From assembly GCF_900115495.1 (NCBI RefSeq), contig NZ_FOWR01000019.1, positions 35,281 through 99,280 of the forward strand: 64,000 nt of DNA, written 5' to 3'. Shown piece by piece: positions 1 through 8,226 of this stretch. This stretch comes from Enterovibrio norvegicus DSM 15893. GTDB lineage: Bacteria; Pseudomonadota; Gammaproteobacteria; Enterobacterales; Vibrionaceae. A program made the position numbers and the translations under genes. Each line of letters begins with the position of its first letter. Position 1 is the stretch's first letter. Below the pieces are notes generated by a model. That model was not told where the DNA came from and did not search any database. It saw only the letters and a list, made by a program, of their open reading frames with translations.

Positions 1-1
1 C

Positions 2-199
2 GGTGCGGGCGAAACCCAAGCATGTGGAAGCGGCGCGTGTGCAGCCGTGGCTGTTGGTATCACTCAAGGTTTGTTGGATGAATCTGTCACCGTGCATTTG
101 CCGGGGGGTTCATTACACATTCGTTGGCGTGGGCTCGGTCATCCGCTGTTTATGTCGGGTCCTGCTTCTCATGTATATGATGGACAAATAACCGTATGA
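2..199 (+). CDS. dapF: Diaminopimelate epimerase, C-terminal part (cut by window start)
   Basis: The reading frame open from base 2 encodes the last 65 residues of DapF, which interconverts LL- and meso-diaminopimelate for lysine and peptidoglycan synthesis in the cytoplasm. The segment [14 protein letters not shown] carries one of the two catalytic cysteines of the family and is followed by the typical ending with [15 protein letters not shown] and HVYDG. The stop codon overlaps the start of the next gene (ATGA at 196-199), which indicates translational coupling with the DUF484 gene. The dapF-DUF484-xerC-yigB order is conserved in enterobacteria and vibrios. The N-terminal part lies outside the window. 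Confidence 0.95.
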   Translation, partial: GAGETQACGSGACAAVAVGITQGLLDESVTVHLPGGSLHIRWRGLGHPLFMSGPASHVYDGQITV

Positions 200-864
200 C
201 GGAGCTTTCCAAGCTCGAAGGGCCATTGGCACAAGCACTTACCGAAGATGCCGTGGCCAGCTTTTTGAAAGATAACCCTGATTTTTTCCAGCGTCAGCCT
301 CAGTTGCTGACACAATTGCGTATCCCTCACACTGAGCGTGGTGCGGTGTCTTTGGTCGAAATCCAACTGGGTCGTTTGCGCGAGCGTGTTGGCGAGTTAG
401 AAGAAGACATCACACAGCTAATGAGCATTGCGGCGGGCAATGAAAACTTGTTCCGTGCATTTTCTCATGCCCATAAAGCCTTGTTTGCTGCTGACAGTGA
501 AAGTGGTATTCACCAAGCACTGCGCGAACTTGCAACATCGTTGAACCTGACGGTCACCTTGCGCCTTTACGATGGCGACAAAGGGTTGAACCGTCAGGGG
601 GTCGATGCGGTAAAAGCGGCACATTTTTGTGGTCAGCGCATTTACCTCGGTCGATTACGTAAGAATGACGGCGAGTACTTCGTTCATGCAGCACCAGAGT
701 TAGGTTCGTACGCGCTGGTTCCTGTGTACAAAGGAAAGGAGTTGGGCTTTTTATCGTTTGCCAGCAAAGACGGCGGACATTTCCAACCGAGCATGGATAC
801 CTTGTTCGTGGAACAAATCGCCGAGCATATCGCCATTCTTCTTTCCAAGTGGCAGGCGGCTTAA
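196..864 (+). CDS. DUF484 family protein (YigA-like)
   Basis: This 222-residue protein belongs to the DUF484 family found between dapF and xerC. It has an N-terminal helical segment with [13 protein letters not shown], a short coiled-coil-like stretch (about residues 45-75), and a C-terminal GAF-like region ending in [17 protein letters not shown] folds often bind small ligands, but no ligand is known for this family, so a function is not assigned. The ATG overlaps the dapF stop codon, and its own TAA overlaps the xerC ATG (TAATG), so the three genes are very likely one transcript. Confidence 0.9.
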   Translation: MTELSKLEGPLAQALTEDAVASFLKDNPDFFQRQPQLLTQLRIPHTERGAVSLVEIQLGRLRERVGELEEDITQLMSIAAGNENLFRAFSHAHKALFAADSESGIHQALRELATSLNLTVTLRLYDGDKGLNRQGVDAVKAAHFCGQRIYLGRLRKNDGEYFVHAAPELGSYALVPVYKGKELGFLSFASKDGGHFQPSMDTLFVEQIAEHIAILLSKWQAA

Positions 865-1778
865 TGAGCTTGCCAGCCACGCTGGAAAACCCCCTCGTCC
901 GTTTCTTTGACTACATGATCCGCGAGCGCGGTTTAAGTCGTCATACTGAATCTAATTACCGTCAGCAATTGCAGGCGTGTGCCGAGTTTTTGGTTCGCTC
1001 CGAAGTGACCCATTGGCAGGATGTGGATTCGGCGTGGGTGCGCCAAATTGCCAGCCAAGCCAAGCGCGACAAGCTCAAACCCGGCAGCATTGCCCTTCGG
1101 CTGTCTGCGCTGCGTAGCTTCTTTGATTTCATGGTGAGAGATGGCGCAATGGGTGCAAACCCTGCGAAAGGTGTTGCTGCACCCAAGCAAGGCCGAACCT
1201 TACCTAAAAACCTCGATGTGGATGAAATTGACCAGTTATTGTCGGTTAATGACGATGACACGTTGTCGATCCGCGATCGCGCCATGATGGAATTGATGTA
1301 CGGTGCAGGTCTGCGTTTGTCGGAACTGATCGGACTGAACCTTCGTGATGTGGCGGTGCGCAAAGGGGATATACGCGTGATCGGTAAGGGCGATAAAGAA
1401 CGCGTCGTGCCGTTTACAGGTAAAGCGCAAGAGTGGTTGGTTAACTGGTTAAAAGTGCGTAACCAATTGCTTAAAGGGCCGGAAGAGGCCTTGTTTATTT
1501 CCAAACTTGGAAACCGTATTTCGCCACGCAGCGTACAAAAACGTATGGCGGAGTGGGGACAGAAACAAGCGGTTAGCAGCCACATTAATCCCCACAAGCT
1601 TCGACACAGTTTTGCCACGCACATGCTGGAATCATCCGGTGACTTGCGTGCGGTGCAAGAGTTGCTTGGGCACGCCGACTTGTCGACAACCCAAGTGTAC
1701 ACCCACCTCGATTTTCAGCACTTGGCGAAGGTATATGATGCCGCGCACCCAAGGGCTCGAAAGCGTAAAGGGGAGTGA
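864..1778 (+). CDS. xerC: Site-specific tyrosine recombinase XerC
   Basis: XerC acts with XerD at the dif site to resolve chromosome dimers. The 304-residue protein has the N-terminal SAM-like DNA-binding domain (about residues 8-100) and a C-terminal catalytic domain. The catalytic set is visible: the first Arg in GAGLRLSEL, Lys in GKGDKERVVP, HKLRHSFATH with His and Arg, LLGHADLSTTQ with His, and the nucleophilic Tyr in VYTHLD. I chose ATG 864 because it overlaps the DUF484 stop; an in-frame GTG at 849 would add five residues and has no better support. Length matches the E. coli protein (298). Confidence 0.95.
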   Translation: MSLPATLENPLVRFFDYMIRERGLSRHTESNYRQQLQACAEFLVRSEVTHWQDVDSAWVRQIASQAKRDKLKPGSIALRLSALRSFFDFMVRDGAMGANPAKGVAAPKQGRTLPKNLDVDEIDQLLSVNDDDTLSIRDRAMMELMYGAGLRLSELIGLNLRDVAVRKGDIRVIGKGDKERVVPFTGKAQEWLVNWLKVRNQLLKGPEEALFISKLGNRISPRSVQKRMAEWGQKQAVSSHINPHKLRHSFATHMLESSGDLRAVQELLGHADLSTTQVYTHLDFQHLAKVYDAAHPRARKRKGE

Positions 1779-1788
1779 TGTCTAAATC

Positions 1789-2520
1789 ATGAAGTTCTAT
1801 CGACGCTGGCAACCTGTGAACGCATTGACGTTTGATCTTGATGACACGCTTTACGATAACCGTGTGGTCATCGTGCGCGCTGAACAGTTGTTGCTCGATT
1901 GGTTGGAAGACCGCTGTGAAGCCATGGCGGCTTTTGATTGGTCACAATGGCAAGTGATGCGCCAACGAGTGATTGATGAGAATCCGTCATTGATTGGGTT
2001 TGTCACGGAAATACGCCGCGCACAGATCGTGCTGGCAGCCACTCTATGTGGTTTGCATGCACCGGAAGCGCGCCTGCTGGCTGATGACGCAGTGGCATTT
2101 TTCTTGTTTGAGCGCAGCAACTTCACTGTGCCTGATGAGGCGTTAGAAACCTTGTCTTTGCTTGCGTCTCGTTACCCGCTGGTGGCGATCACCAATGGCA
2201 ATGTAGACAGCGATAAGCTTGGTTTAACGCCGTATTTTAAACAGGTGCTGAGAGCTGGGCCTGATGGTGCGGCTAAGCCTGACGGCACGTTGTTTGTCAA
2301 AGCCCAACAAGCGTTGGCCATGCCCGCCTCTGACATTCTTCATGTGGGCGACCATTTGAAATCGGATGTGCGTGGAGCGGTGTTGGCAGGTTTTAAAGCG
2401 TGCTGGTTCAATGACACGCGCCAACCTTTGACGCAGCAGCGTCGTGCGTCACTCTTACCTGATGTGGAAATTTCTCACCTCAGTCAGCTTCTGACGCTGA
2501 CAGGGTGTGTAGAGTCTTAG
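1789..2520 (+). CDS. yigB: HAD-family phosphatase YigB-like
   Basis: This is a haloacid dehalogenase-superfamily hydrolase of 243 residues. Motif I is TFDLDDTLYD with both catalytic Asp residues, motif II is AITNGN, the motif III Lys is in AAKPDGTLF, and motif IV is HVGDHLKSDVRGA. In E. coli, YigB dephosphorylates the riboflavin intermediate 5-amino-6-(5-phosphoribitylamino)uracil, and also FMN in vitro. That role is inferred here from family and position only. It follows xerC by 10 bases and ends before a bidirectional terminator, closing the dapF operon. Confidence 0.88.
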   Translation: MKFYRRWQPVNALTFDLDDTLYDNRVVIVRAEQLLLDWLEDRCEAMAAFDWSQWQVMRQRVIDENPSLIGFVTEIRRAQIVLAATLCGLHAPEARLLADDAVAFFLFERSNFTVPDEALETLSLLASRYPLVAITNGNVDSDKLGLTPYFKQVLRAGPDGAAKPDGTLFVKAQQALAMPASDILHVGDHLKSDVRGAVLAGFKACWFNDTRQPLTQQRRASLLPDVEISHLSQLLTLTGCVES

Positions 2521-2563
2521 GGCGGGCAATATTTTTTGCCCCATATTTGTTCGTCCAAACAAT

Positions 2564-2589
2564 AAAAAAAGCGCCTAGGCGCTTTTTTT
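2564..2589. terminator. Bidirectional rho-independent terminator
   Basis: A perfect AGCGCCTAGGCGCT palindrome is flanked by a run of A on the left and T on the right, so it can end both yigB (+) and the DoxX gene (-). Confidence 0.85.
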
Positions 2590-2608
2590 GTCTCTCTTGC
2601 TGACGTTA

Positions 2609-3046
2609 CTAGCCACGCCGTTTAAGAAAGTTATCAACGGCTGCCAAGCCTGGGCCAAGGATAACGGTCGCCAGCAGCATGATGCCCCACATTTGGTGAT
2701 CGTAGAACCCTTTCTCCCACAGTGCTGGGTATGACACAACCGCGACGATGTTGAACACAAACAGTGCAAGCGCAGCAGGGCGCGTCAACAAACCCAATAC
2801 CAAAAACACGGGAAGGATCAATTCAGCCGCGGTGCCAAGGTAAGCCGCAAGCTCCCAAGGTAGCACGGGCACTTGGTACTCATATTCAAACAAGTACAAG
2901 GTGCTGTCCCAACTGGCGATCTTTGTTTGGCCTGCGCGGAAAAACACCCACGCCACCCAAAGGCGACTTATAAGCAACAGTACTGGAACCAAAGGCTTTA
3001 GCGCGGATTCCATCAGGCTATCAATTTTATTTAATACAGCAATCAT
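2609..3046 (-). CDS. DoxX family membrane protein (BufD-like)
   Basis: A 145-residue DoxX-family inner-membrane protein with four predicted helices: around residues 17-37, 64-86, 90-108 and 118-135. The typical motif with Arg and Gly in WVFFRAGQTKI and the LTRPAAL turn are present. DoxX proteins are often the last gene of bufferin (DUF2282/DUF692/DUF2063) operons, where their role is not settled. They may affect redox or metal handling in the membrane. It lies 66 bases after the DUF2063 gene with its own strong ribosome site (AAAGGA), and ends at a terminator shared with yigB. Confidence 0.85.
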   Translation of the reverse strand: MIAVLNKIDSLMESALKPLVPVLLLISRLWVAWVFFRAGQTKIASWDSTLYLFEYEYQVPVLPWELAAYLGTAAELILPVFLVLGLLTRPAALALFVFNIVAVVSYPALWEKGFYDHQMWGIMLLATVILGPGLAAVDNFLKRRG

Positions 3047-3112
3047 CTGCTATTTCCTTTTCATTCTCAGTCATCAAATAACGTGCTGTGCCAAGCTAAA
3101 TCAGTGCGTAGG

Positions 3113-3871
3113 CTAAAGTTGGTCAGCAATATCAAAGTGTTCAAACACACCACGCTGAACCGCGGGTGCGATGTGTTTAAGCAGTTCTGGGTCAATGCCA
3201 CCTAAGGTGCTTTCATTGCTCGCCACGATCAGTGAGGCTTCCTCTGCATCAATGGCTTGCAACTGAATGCCTTGCTCGTTCATCAACAAAAGCACGGTTT
3301 CACTTTCTGATAAATCGAGGGCTTGCAGTGCATTCCCATCATTGTTTGTCACTGCGTGCCAAATGCTGGCAGCCGGAAAGCGGCTTTGAAGCAGTCGCAC
3401 AGACGGCGCGACAGTCAGCTTCAGCGCATCAAAGTCTTCGGGAGCAACCTGCGCGAGGGCGTCCAAAGGGAAATCCGTGGCGCAAGATGCGTGTTTGTTC
3501 ACCGCTTGTATTAACCACTCTAACGTCGCGATGTCGGCCAGGTAGGGCACGGCATCAATGATGTTAGGAATGGCATTAATGGTGGCGTCAAAACCATCGC
3601 CATATTGGTCGGCACGCGCATCAAGCATGGGCGTATTCAATACATGGTGTCGCGCCAAAGCATTGAAGCAGTCTTCACCGACAAGAGCGTGTACCACGGG
3701 ATACACGACTTCAAGGTACTCCGATAGCGTCATCACGAAGTTATTGCGATACACCTGGAGCAGTGCATCGGGCTCCGCGACGCCTTCGTCAACGGGCAGC
3801 GCGTAGGGCTGGTAATGCAGCGCTTGGCTGAACTGCTGTTGCAACGAGGCCAATGACGGTGAGTCACTCAT
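3113..3871 (-). CDS. DUF2063 family protein, bufferin maturation partner (BufC-like)
   Basis: A 252-residue protein of the DUF2063 family. The N-terminal helical domain shows LQVYRNNFVMTLSEYL and a following VYPVVHALVGEDCF, the hallmark of this family. The C-terminal half is more variable and, in related proteins, carries a precursor-recognition fold. Its partners are DUF692 oxidases: the two act together on a small Cys-containing peptide. The start overlaps the stop of the DUF692 gene (ATGA at 3868-3871), which supports a physical complex made from coupled translation. The substrate is presumably the DUF2282 peptide two genes upstream. Assignment to BufC is from family and gene order. Confidence 0.85.
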   Translation of the reverse strand: MSDSPSLASLQQQFSQALHYQPYALPVDEGVAEPDALLQVYRNNFVMTLSEYLEVVYPVVHALVGEDCFNALARHHVLNTPMLDARADQYGDGFDATINAIPNIIDAVPYLADIATLEWLIQAVNKHASCATDFPLDALAQVAPEDFDALKLTVAPSVRLLQSRFPAASIWHAVTNNDGNALQALDLSESETVLLLMNEQGIQLQAIDAEEASLIVASNESTLGGIDPELLKHIAPAVQRGVFEHFDIADQL

Positions 3872-4722
3872 GACGCCTCCTTACGCACCATTGAAGCGAC
3901 GGCTTTAACAATGCGGTCGGCTTTCGCCGCTTCTGCCAATAACACTTCTGGCGCAGGGATATCTCTGTCCCACTCAATCAAGGTGTGTCTTGGACCATGT
4001 TGGGATATCCATTGTTCATAGAGCGCCCAAACAGGCTCAGAGACAGGCTGGCTGTGTGTATCAATCCAAATCTCGCCTTCTGGCAAGGGATTGACAGTAA
4101 AGCCTGCCAAGTGAATTTCTTTCACGCTGTTAGGGTCAATAACATCGAGGTAGTGCTGCGCGTCAAAGCCATGGTTAAAGGCACTGACGTGAATATTGTT
4201 TAGGTCGAGCAGTAAGCCACACCCCGTTCGACGAGAGACTTCGGTGAGAAAATCCCATTCCGACAAGGTCGAATGACTGAAGCTCAAATAACTGGATGGG
4301 TTTTCAACCAAGATTTGACGATTTAAGTAGTCCTGCGTTTTGTCGACATTGGTGCAAAACACATCGAGGGCTTCTTCGGTATAAGGCAGGGGCAACAGGT
4401 CATTGAAGTATTCCCCGTTAACCGAACTCCAACTTAAATGCTCTGACACAAATAGTGGGTCAATGGCATCAATCAAATGCTTGAGCTGTTGAAGGTGTTG
4501 AACATTAATGGGGTCAGTCGACCCAAGTGACAACCCAACGCCATGGCAACTGATGGGGTATCGGCGCTGCAAAGAATGCAGCGCCTGAAACGCATCGGAA
4601 TCAGGTTGGAAAAAATTCTCACTGTGTACTTCTAACCATCCAATATCCGGGGATTCTTGTTCGAAGTAGTCGTGGTGTGGATGACGTAACCCAACACCGA
4701 CCCAAGGAGATATTTTTTCCAT
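3868..4722 (-). CDS. DUF692 multinuclear non-heme iron oxidase (BufB-like)
   Basis: A 284-residue DUF692 (MNIO) protein with a TIM-barrel fold. These enzymes use two or three iron ions and oxygen to modify Cys in ribosomal peptides, as MbnB does in methanobactin. Expected metal-ligand regions are visible: VGLRHPHHDY, WLEVHSENFF, SCHGVGLSLG, VSEHLSW, ILVENPSSYL, LLLDLNNIHV, EIHLAGF, DTHSQPV and LIEWDRD. Length is typical. It sits 24 bases after the small DUF2282 precursor and overlaps the DUF2063 partner. The likely reaction is Cys modification of that precursor for copper binding; this is inference from known bufferin systems. Confidence 0.9.
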   Translation of the reverse strand: MEKISPWVGVGLRHPHHDYFEQESPDIGWLEVHSENFFQPDSDAFQALHSLQRRYPISCHGVGLSLGSTDPINVQHLQQLKHLIDAIDPLFVSEHLSWSSVNGEYFNDLLPLPYTEEALDVFCTNVDKTQDYLNRQILVENPSSYLSFSHSTLSEWDFLTEVSRRTGCGLLLDLNNIHVSAFNHGFDAQHYLDVIDPNSVKEIHLAGFTVNPLPEGEIWIDTHSQPVSEPVWALYEQWISQHGPRHTLIEWDRDIPAPEVLLAEAAKADRIVKAVASMVRKEAS

Positions 4723-4746
4723 ACCTTTTCTTCCGTAATTGTCAGC

Positions 4747-5007
4747 TTATGATGAGGTGCTTGAGCTACCTGACAAACGATCACATAGGCCTTTTGGTAC
4801 AACGATGAATGCATCAGATTGTGCGTCTTTAGTAGAGGTACCTGCACATGAGCTGGTGTTTGTTGCACAGTCATTTTTACCGGCTTTGGCTACGCCATAG
4901 CACTTCTCTTTTTCTGCAGCGTGAACCGCGGTGGTGGTCAGGGTAGTTGCACCCACAGCAAGTAAACCGGTAACAGCAGCAGCAACAGCAAGATTGGTCT
5001 TTTTCAT
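4747..5007 (-). CDS. DUF2282 small secreted peptide, bufferin precursor (BufA1-like)
   Basis: An 86-residue precursor with a Sec signal peptide: a Lys pair at the N-terminus, a hydrophobic core about residues 7-24, and probable cleavage after AVHA (residue 30). The mature part has the DUF2282 signature [14 protein letters not shown], then SSCAGTS, and VPKGLCDRL. Its four Cys are at 36, 47, 54 and 75. In characterised bufferins these Cys become copper-binding heterocycles after modification by DUF692 and DUF2063 proteins, which are encoded directly downstream. The ribosome site is GAGGA six bases before ATG. The Ser-rich tail (SGSSSTSS) has no known role. Product acts in the periplasm if the signal is used. 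Confidence 0.88.
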   Translation of the reverse strand: MKKTNLAVAAAVTGLLAVGATTLTTTAVHAAEKEKCYGVAKAGKNDCATNTSSCAGTSTKDAQSDAFIVVPKGLCDRLSGSSSTSS

Positions 5008-5024
5008 GTTTAATCCTCACTCTT

Positions 5025-5040
5025 AGGACTCAGCAGTCCT
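5025..5040. promoter_or_regulatory. Inverted repeat before the bufferin-like cassette, possible operator
   Basis: AGGACT-N4-AGTCCT is a perfect inverted repeat about 18 bases before the DUF2282 start codon. On the minus strand a GATAAT hexamer lies just upstream (5050-5045), which would put the repeat across the transcription start. This placement suits a repressor or a leader hairpin. The protein that reads it is unknown. Bufferin operons in other bacteria are often under an ECF sigma factor, but no such gene is nearby. Confidence 0.35.
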
Positions 5041-5374
5041 CAAGATTATCAATCGGTTGTGGTAGGGCGGGTCTTCAATAACGCGCTCAATTAAAAAGAT
5101 AGGCTGTGAGGACAAAAACTTTCGCATTGGCGTCCATTTTTTCGCCATTAACGCACCGTTTCGTGGTTTTTTTAAGCAAAATATTTTTTAAGCTCATGAT
5201 ATATAGTCTTAAAACATCATGTGGTAAAAAAGAAAAAATATTCACAAACATGATGCTTTTTCGGTAATCACCTGGGTGAAGATGATGAATGAGAGGGGTG
5301 GTTTCCATTTTGAGCTCAGAAAATCGGCGTGAAGCGAGCAACGCACGCCACTTTGGGTATATAATCCTCAACCA

Positions 5375-5390
5375 GTGTATAAATAACCAG
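5375..5390 (+). promoter_or_regulatory. Probable LexA (SOS) box and -10 of uvrD
   Basis: GTGTATAAATAACCAG resembles the LexA consensus CTGT-N8-ACAG and ends in the same CCAG as the E. coli uvrD box as I recall it. The first base is G rather than C. A TATAAT hexamer at 5360-5365 would start transcription inside the box, so LexA binding would block it. UvrD is an SOS gene in E. coli. The -35 is not clear. The box is non-ideal, so the call is moderate. Confidence 0.45.
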
Positions 5391-5400
5391 TGAATGAACG

Positions 5401-7578
5401 ATGGACGTATCCCACCTCATAGATGGTCTCAACGATAAACAACGCGAAGCCGTGGCTGCGCCGCTTGGCAACTACTTGGTGCTGGCGGGAGCGGGAAGTG
5501 GTAAAACCCGTGTGCTTGTTCATCGTATCGCTTGGTTAATGCAAGTGGAGCAGTCATCGCCTTTTTCTGTGTTGGCGGTAACCTTCACCAATAAGGCGGC
5601 GGCAGAAATGCGTGGTCGTATCGAACAACTGATGCATGGTACGGCGTCAGGACTTTGGTGCGGGACCTTCCACGGTTTGTGTCACCGCATTCTGCGCGCG
5701 CATCATCTGGATGCGAGCTTGCCGCAGGATTTCCAAATTCTCGATTCAGATGACCAACAGCGTTTGCTGCGTCGTTTGATCAAAGCGCAAAACTTGGATG
5801 AGAAACACTGGCCAGCGCGTCAGGCGTCTTGGTACATCAATGCCAAAAAAGACGAAGGGCTGCGCCCACAACACATTGACGCGCAATTCGATCCGGTAGA
5901 GAAAACCTGGCTACGCGTTTACAGCGCATACCAAGAAGCGTGCGATCGTGCAGGCTTGGTTGATTTCGCTGAACTCCTGTTGCGTTGTCATGAATTGCTG
6001 CGCGATAAAGCCCATATTCGCGAGCACTACCAAGCGCGCTTTAAGCACATCTTGGTGGACGAATTCCAAGATACCAACAACATCCAATACGCATGGCTTC
6101 GCATGATGGCGGGCACACAAGCCAGCGTTACGATCGTGGGCGATGATGATCAGTCTATCTACGGCTGGCGCGGTGCGAAAATTGAAAACATTCAACGTTT
6201 CTTGGATGATTTCACTGCCGCGAAAACCATTCGTCTTGAGCAGAACTACCGTTCAACGGGTAACATTCTAAAAGCTTCTAACCACTTGATTGAAAACAAT
6301 GCCGAACGCATGGGCAAGAGCCTGTGGACGGATGGCAAAGAAGGTGAGTTGATTTCGGTTTACAGCGCGTTTAATGAATTGGATGAAGCGCGTTTTGTTG
6401 TCGGAAAAATCAAAGCGTGGCATGACGATGGGGGCGCCCTGAATGATTGCGCCATGTTGTACCGAAATAACGCCCAATCCCGTGTGCTGGAAGAAGCCTT
6501 GATTCAAGCGGGCTTGCCTTACCGTATTTATGGCGGCATGCGATTCTTCGAGCGCCAAGAGATCAAAGATGCGTTGGCTTACCTGCGTTTGATGGCGAAC
6601 CGTTTTGATGATGCTGCCTTTGAACGCGTAGTGAATACCCCCACCCGTGGTTTGGGCGATCGCACCTTAGAAACCATTCGTCTGGCAGCGCGTGATCGCG
6701 GCGCGACAATGTGGGAAGCCAGTACACAACTTCTGGAAGAGCAAGTGCTGGCAGGCCGTGCAGCGAACTCACTGCGTCGTTTTATCGAACTGGTGAACGC
6801 ACTGGAAGACGATACCCGTGAAATGGCCCTGTTCCAACAAACGGATTACGTCACCAAACACTCTGGCCTTCGTGCGATGTACGAAGCGGAAAAGGGTGAG
6901 AAAGCCCAAGCACGTATTGATAACTTGGAAGAGCTGGTGACGGCCACCCGCCAATACGAAGTGCCTGAAGAGGTACAGGAAACCATGTCGCCATTGTCGG
7001 CGTTTTTGTCTCATGCGGCGCTGGAAGCTGGTGAAGGCCAAGCCGATGAGTTTGAAGATGCGGTGCAATTAATGACGCTGCACAGCGCCAAAGGTCTCGA
7101 ATTCCCATTGGTCTTCATGGTGGGTGTGGAAGAGGGCATGTTCCCAAGCCAAATGTCGTCAGAAGAAGCTGGGCGTTTGGAAGAAGAACGCCGCCTTTGT
7201 TATGTCGGCATGACCCGTGCGATGAAAAAGCTCTTCATTACTTACGCAGAAATGCGCCGTGTTTACGGCAAAGACATGTTCCATAAAGCATCTCGCTTTA
7301 TTCGTGAATTACCGGAAGAGTGCTTAGAAGAAGTGCGGATGCGCGCGAAAGTGACGCGCCCTGCAGCGTCTAGCGGTCGTTTCTCGCAAACGCAGACCCA
7401 ATCAAACTTCAACCAAACGGGCTTTGCACTTGGACAACGTGTACAGCACCCTAAATTTGGCGAAGGCACCATCATTAACTTTGAAGGCAGTGGCGGTCAA
7501 AGCCGTGTGCAAGTGGCCTTTAATGGCGAAGGCATTAAGTGGCTGGTGACGCAATATGCCAAGCTTGAAGCTTTGTAA
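5401..7578 (+). CDS. uvrD: DNA helicase II UvrD
   Basis: UvrD is a 3'-5' SF1A helicase for nucleotide excision repair and mismatch repair; it unwinds nicked DNA and removes UvrC, MutL-marked strands or RecA. The 725-residue protein has all helicase motifs: GAGSGKT (30-36), Walker B LVDEFQDTN, GDDDQSIYGWRGA, LEQNYRST, TLHSAKGLEF and YVGMTRA. The C-terminal tail with HPKFGEGTI is the Tudor-like domain that contacts partners. The start matches the E. coli N-terminus MDVS. It is preceded by a probable LexA box and followed by a bidirectional terminator. In E. coli uvrD follows yigB directly; here a minus-strand cassette separates them. Confidence 0.97.
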   Translation: MDVSHLIDGLNDKQREAVAAPLGNYLVLAGAGSGKTRVLVHRIAWLMQVEQSSPFSVLAVTFTNKAAAEMRGRIEQLMHGTASGLWCGTFHGLCHRILRAHHLDASLPQDFQILDSDDQQRLLRRLIKAQNLDEKHWPARQASWYINAKKDEGLRPQHIDAQFDPVEKTWLRVYSAYQEACDRAGLVDFAELLLRCHELLRDKAHIREHYQARFKHILVDEFQDTNNIQYAWLRMMAGTQASVTIVGDDDQSIYGWRGAKIENIQRFLDDFTAAKTIRLEQNYRSTGNILKASNHLIENNAERMGKSLWTDGKEGELISVYSAFNELDEARFVVGKIKAWHDDGGALNDCAMLYRNNAQSRVLEEALIQAGLPYRIYGGMRFFERQEIKDALAYLRLMANRFDDAAFERVVNTPTRGLGDRTLETIRLAARDRGATMWEASTQLLEEQVLAGRAANSLRRFIELVNALEDDTREMALFQQTDYVTKHSGLRAMYEAEKGEKAQARIDNLEELVTATRQYEVPEEVQETMSPLSAFLSHAALEAGEGQADEFEDAVQLMTLHSAKGLEFPLVFMVGVEEGMFPSQMSSEEAGRLEEERRLCYVGMTRAMKKLFITYAEMRRVYGKDMFHKASRFIRELPEECLEEVRMRAKVTRPAASSGRFSQTQTQSNFNQTGFALGQRVQHPKFGEGTIINFEGSGGQSRVQVAFNGEGIKWLVTQYAKLEAL

Positions 7579-7608
7579 ACAAGGTTTGAATGACTGAACA
7601 GCGACAAT

Positions 7609-7640
7609 AAAAAAGGGTGGTCATGATGACCACCCTTTTT
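7609..7640. terminator. Bidirectional terminator between uvrD and DUF2780 gene
   Basis: GGGTGGTCA-TGA-TGACCACCC forms a 9-bp stem (7615-7635) with A-run before and T-run after. Confidence 0.9.
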
Positions 7641-7698
7641 GCGTTTTACTGCGTCTTCCGTTGAAAGACAACGTTTATCGCAGAGAGAGCAGAAGCGA

Positions 7699-8196
7699 TT
7701 ATGCTGCTTGACCCCAAAGGCTAGACAAGTCGCTAAGCAGAGATTCGCTCGCGCCTTCGTTACCCAAGAACTTCAAGATCATTGGTGCATACTCTTGCAC
7801 CATGGCAGGGTCGAGACCCAAAGCAGTAAAGACTTTGTTTACTGACTCCATGTTGTTGAGCATGCTGCCGAGGTCGCCAGGGATGGCGCCTGTCAGCGAA
7901 TCCAAGCCTGGAACCATTTTGGTCAGCTCGCTCGCTTGGTCTGTGCCCAGTTCCTGATAAGCCATCGCAAGAAGTGCACCGGCACCGCCTGCTGCTTGCT
8001 CGTCATTCACTTTCAAGCCTTCAGCAATCTGTGACGTTAGCGGGTTGTCTGCCGCTTCTTTGCTTACACCGGTCAGTAGATTGCTTGCTTCTTTTGTCGC
8101 TTCACCCACCAAACCGTCTAGGCTCAGTGCATGTGCTGGCAACGCGGCCATCGTTAATACGGCTGAAAGTGCCATCACATTTAGTTTACGTAACAT
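7699..8196 (-). CDS. DUF2780 family secreted protein
   Basis: A 165-residue protein with an N-terminal signal peptide (MLRKLNVMALSAVLTMA, cleavage likely after AHA at about residue 23). The mature part is Ala/Gly/Leu-rich and helical, with GAGALLAMAYQELG and MVPGLDSLTGAIPGDLGSML, which fits the DUF2780 (VcgC/VcgE) family of unknown function. It is preceded by a strong ribosome site (AGGAGGAG) and lies 30 bases after ggt, so it is probably cotranscribed with it. It probably acts in the periplasm or outside. No enzymatic motif is seen. Confidence 0.75.
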   Translation of the reverse strand: MLRKLNVMALSAVLTMAALPAHALSLDGLVGEATKEASNLLTGVSKEAADNPLTSQIAEGLKVNDEQAAGGAGALLAMAYQELGTDQASELTKMVPGLDSLTGAIPGDLGSMLNNMESVNKVFTALGLDPAMVQEYAPMILKFLGNEGASESLLSDLSSLWGQAA

Positions 8197-8226
8197 TGTG
8201 CTCCTCCTGAAGGGCGTTATTTCTGG

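Noticed and set aside
962..1702. 246-codon minus-strand ORF
   Set aside because: Fully antisense to xerC, which has all catalytic residues; a typical shadow frame.
5087..5371. 94-codon minus-strand ORF between the bufferin-like cassette and uvrD
   Set aside because: AT-rich, no ribosome site, no family resemblance, and it covers the uvrD promoter and probable LexA box.
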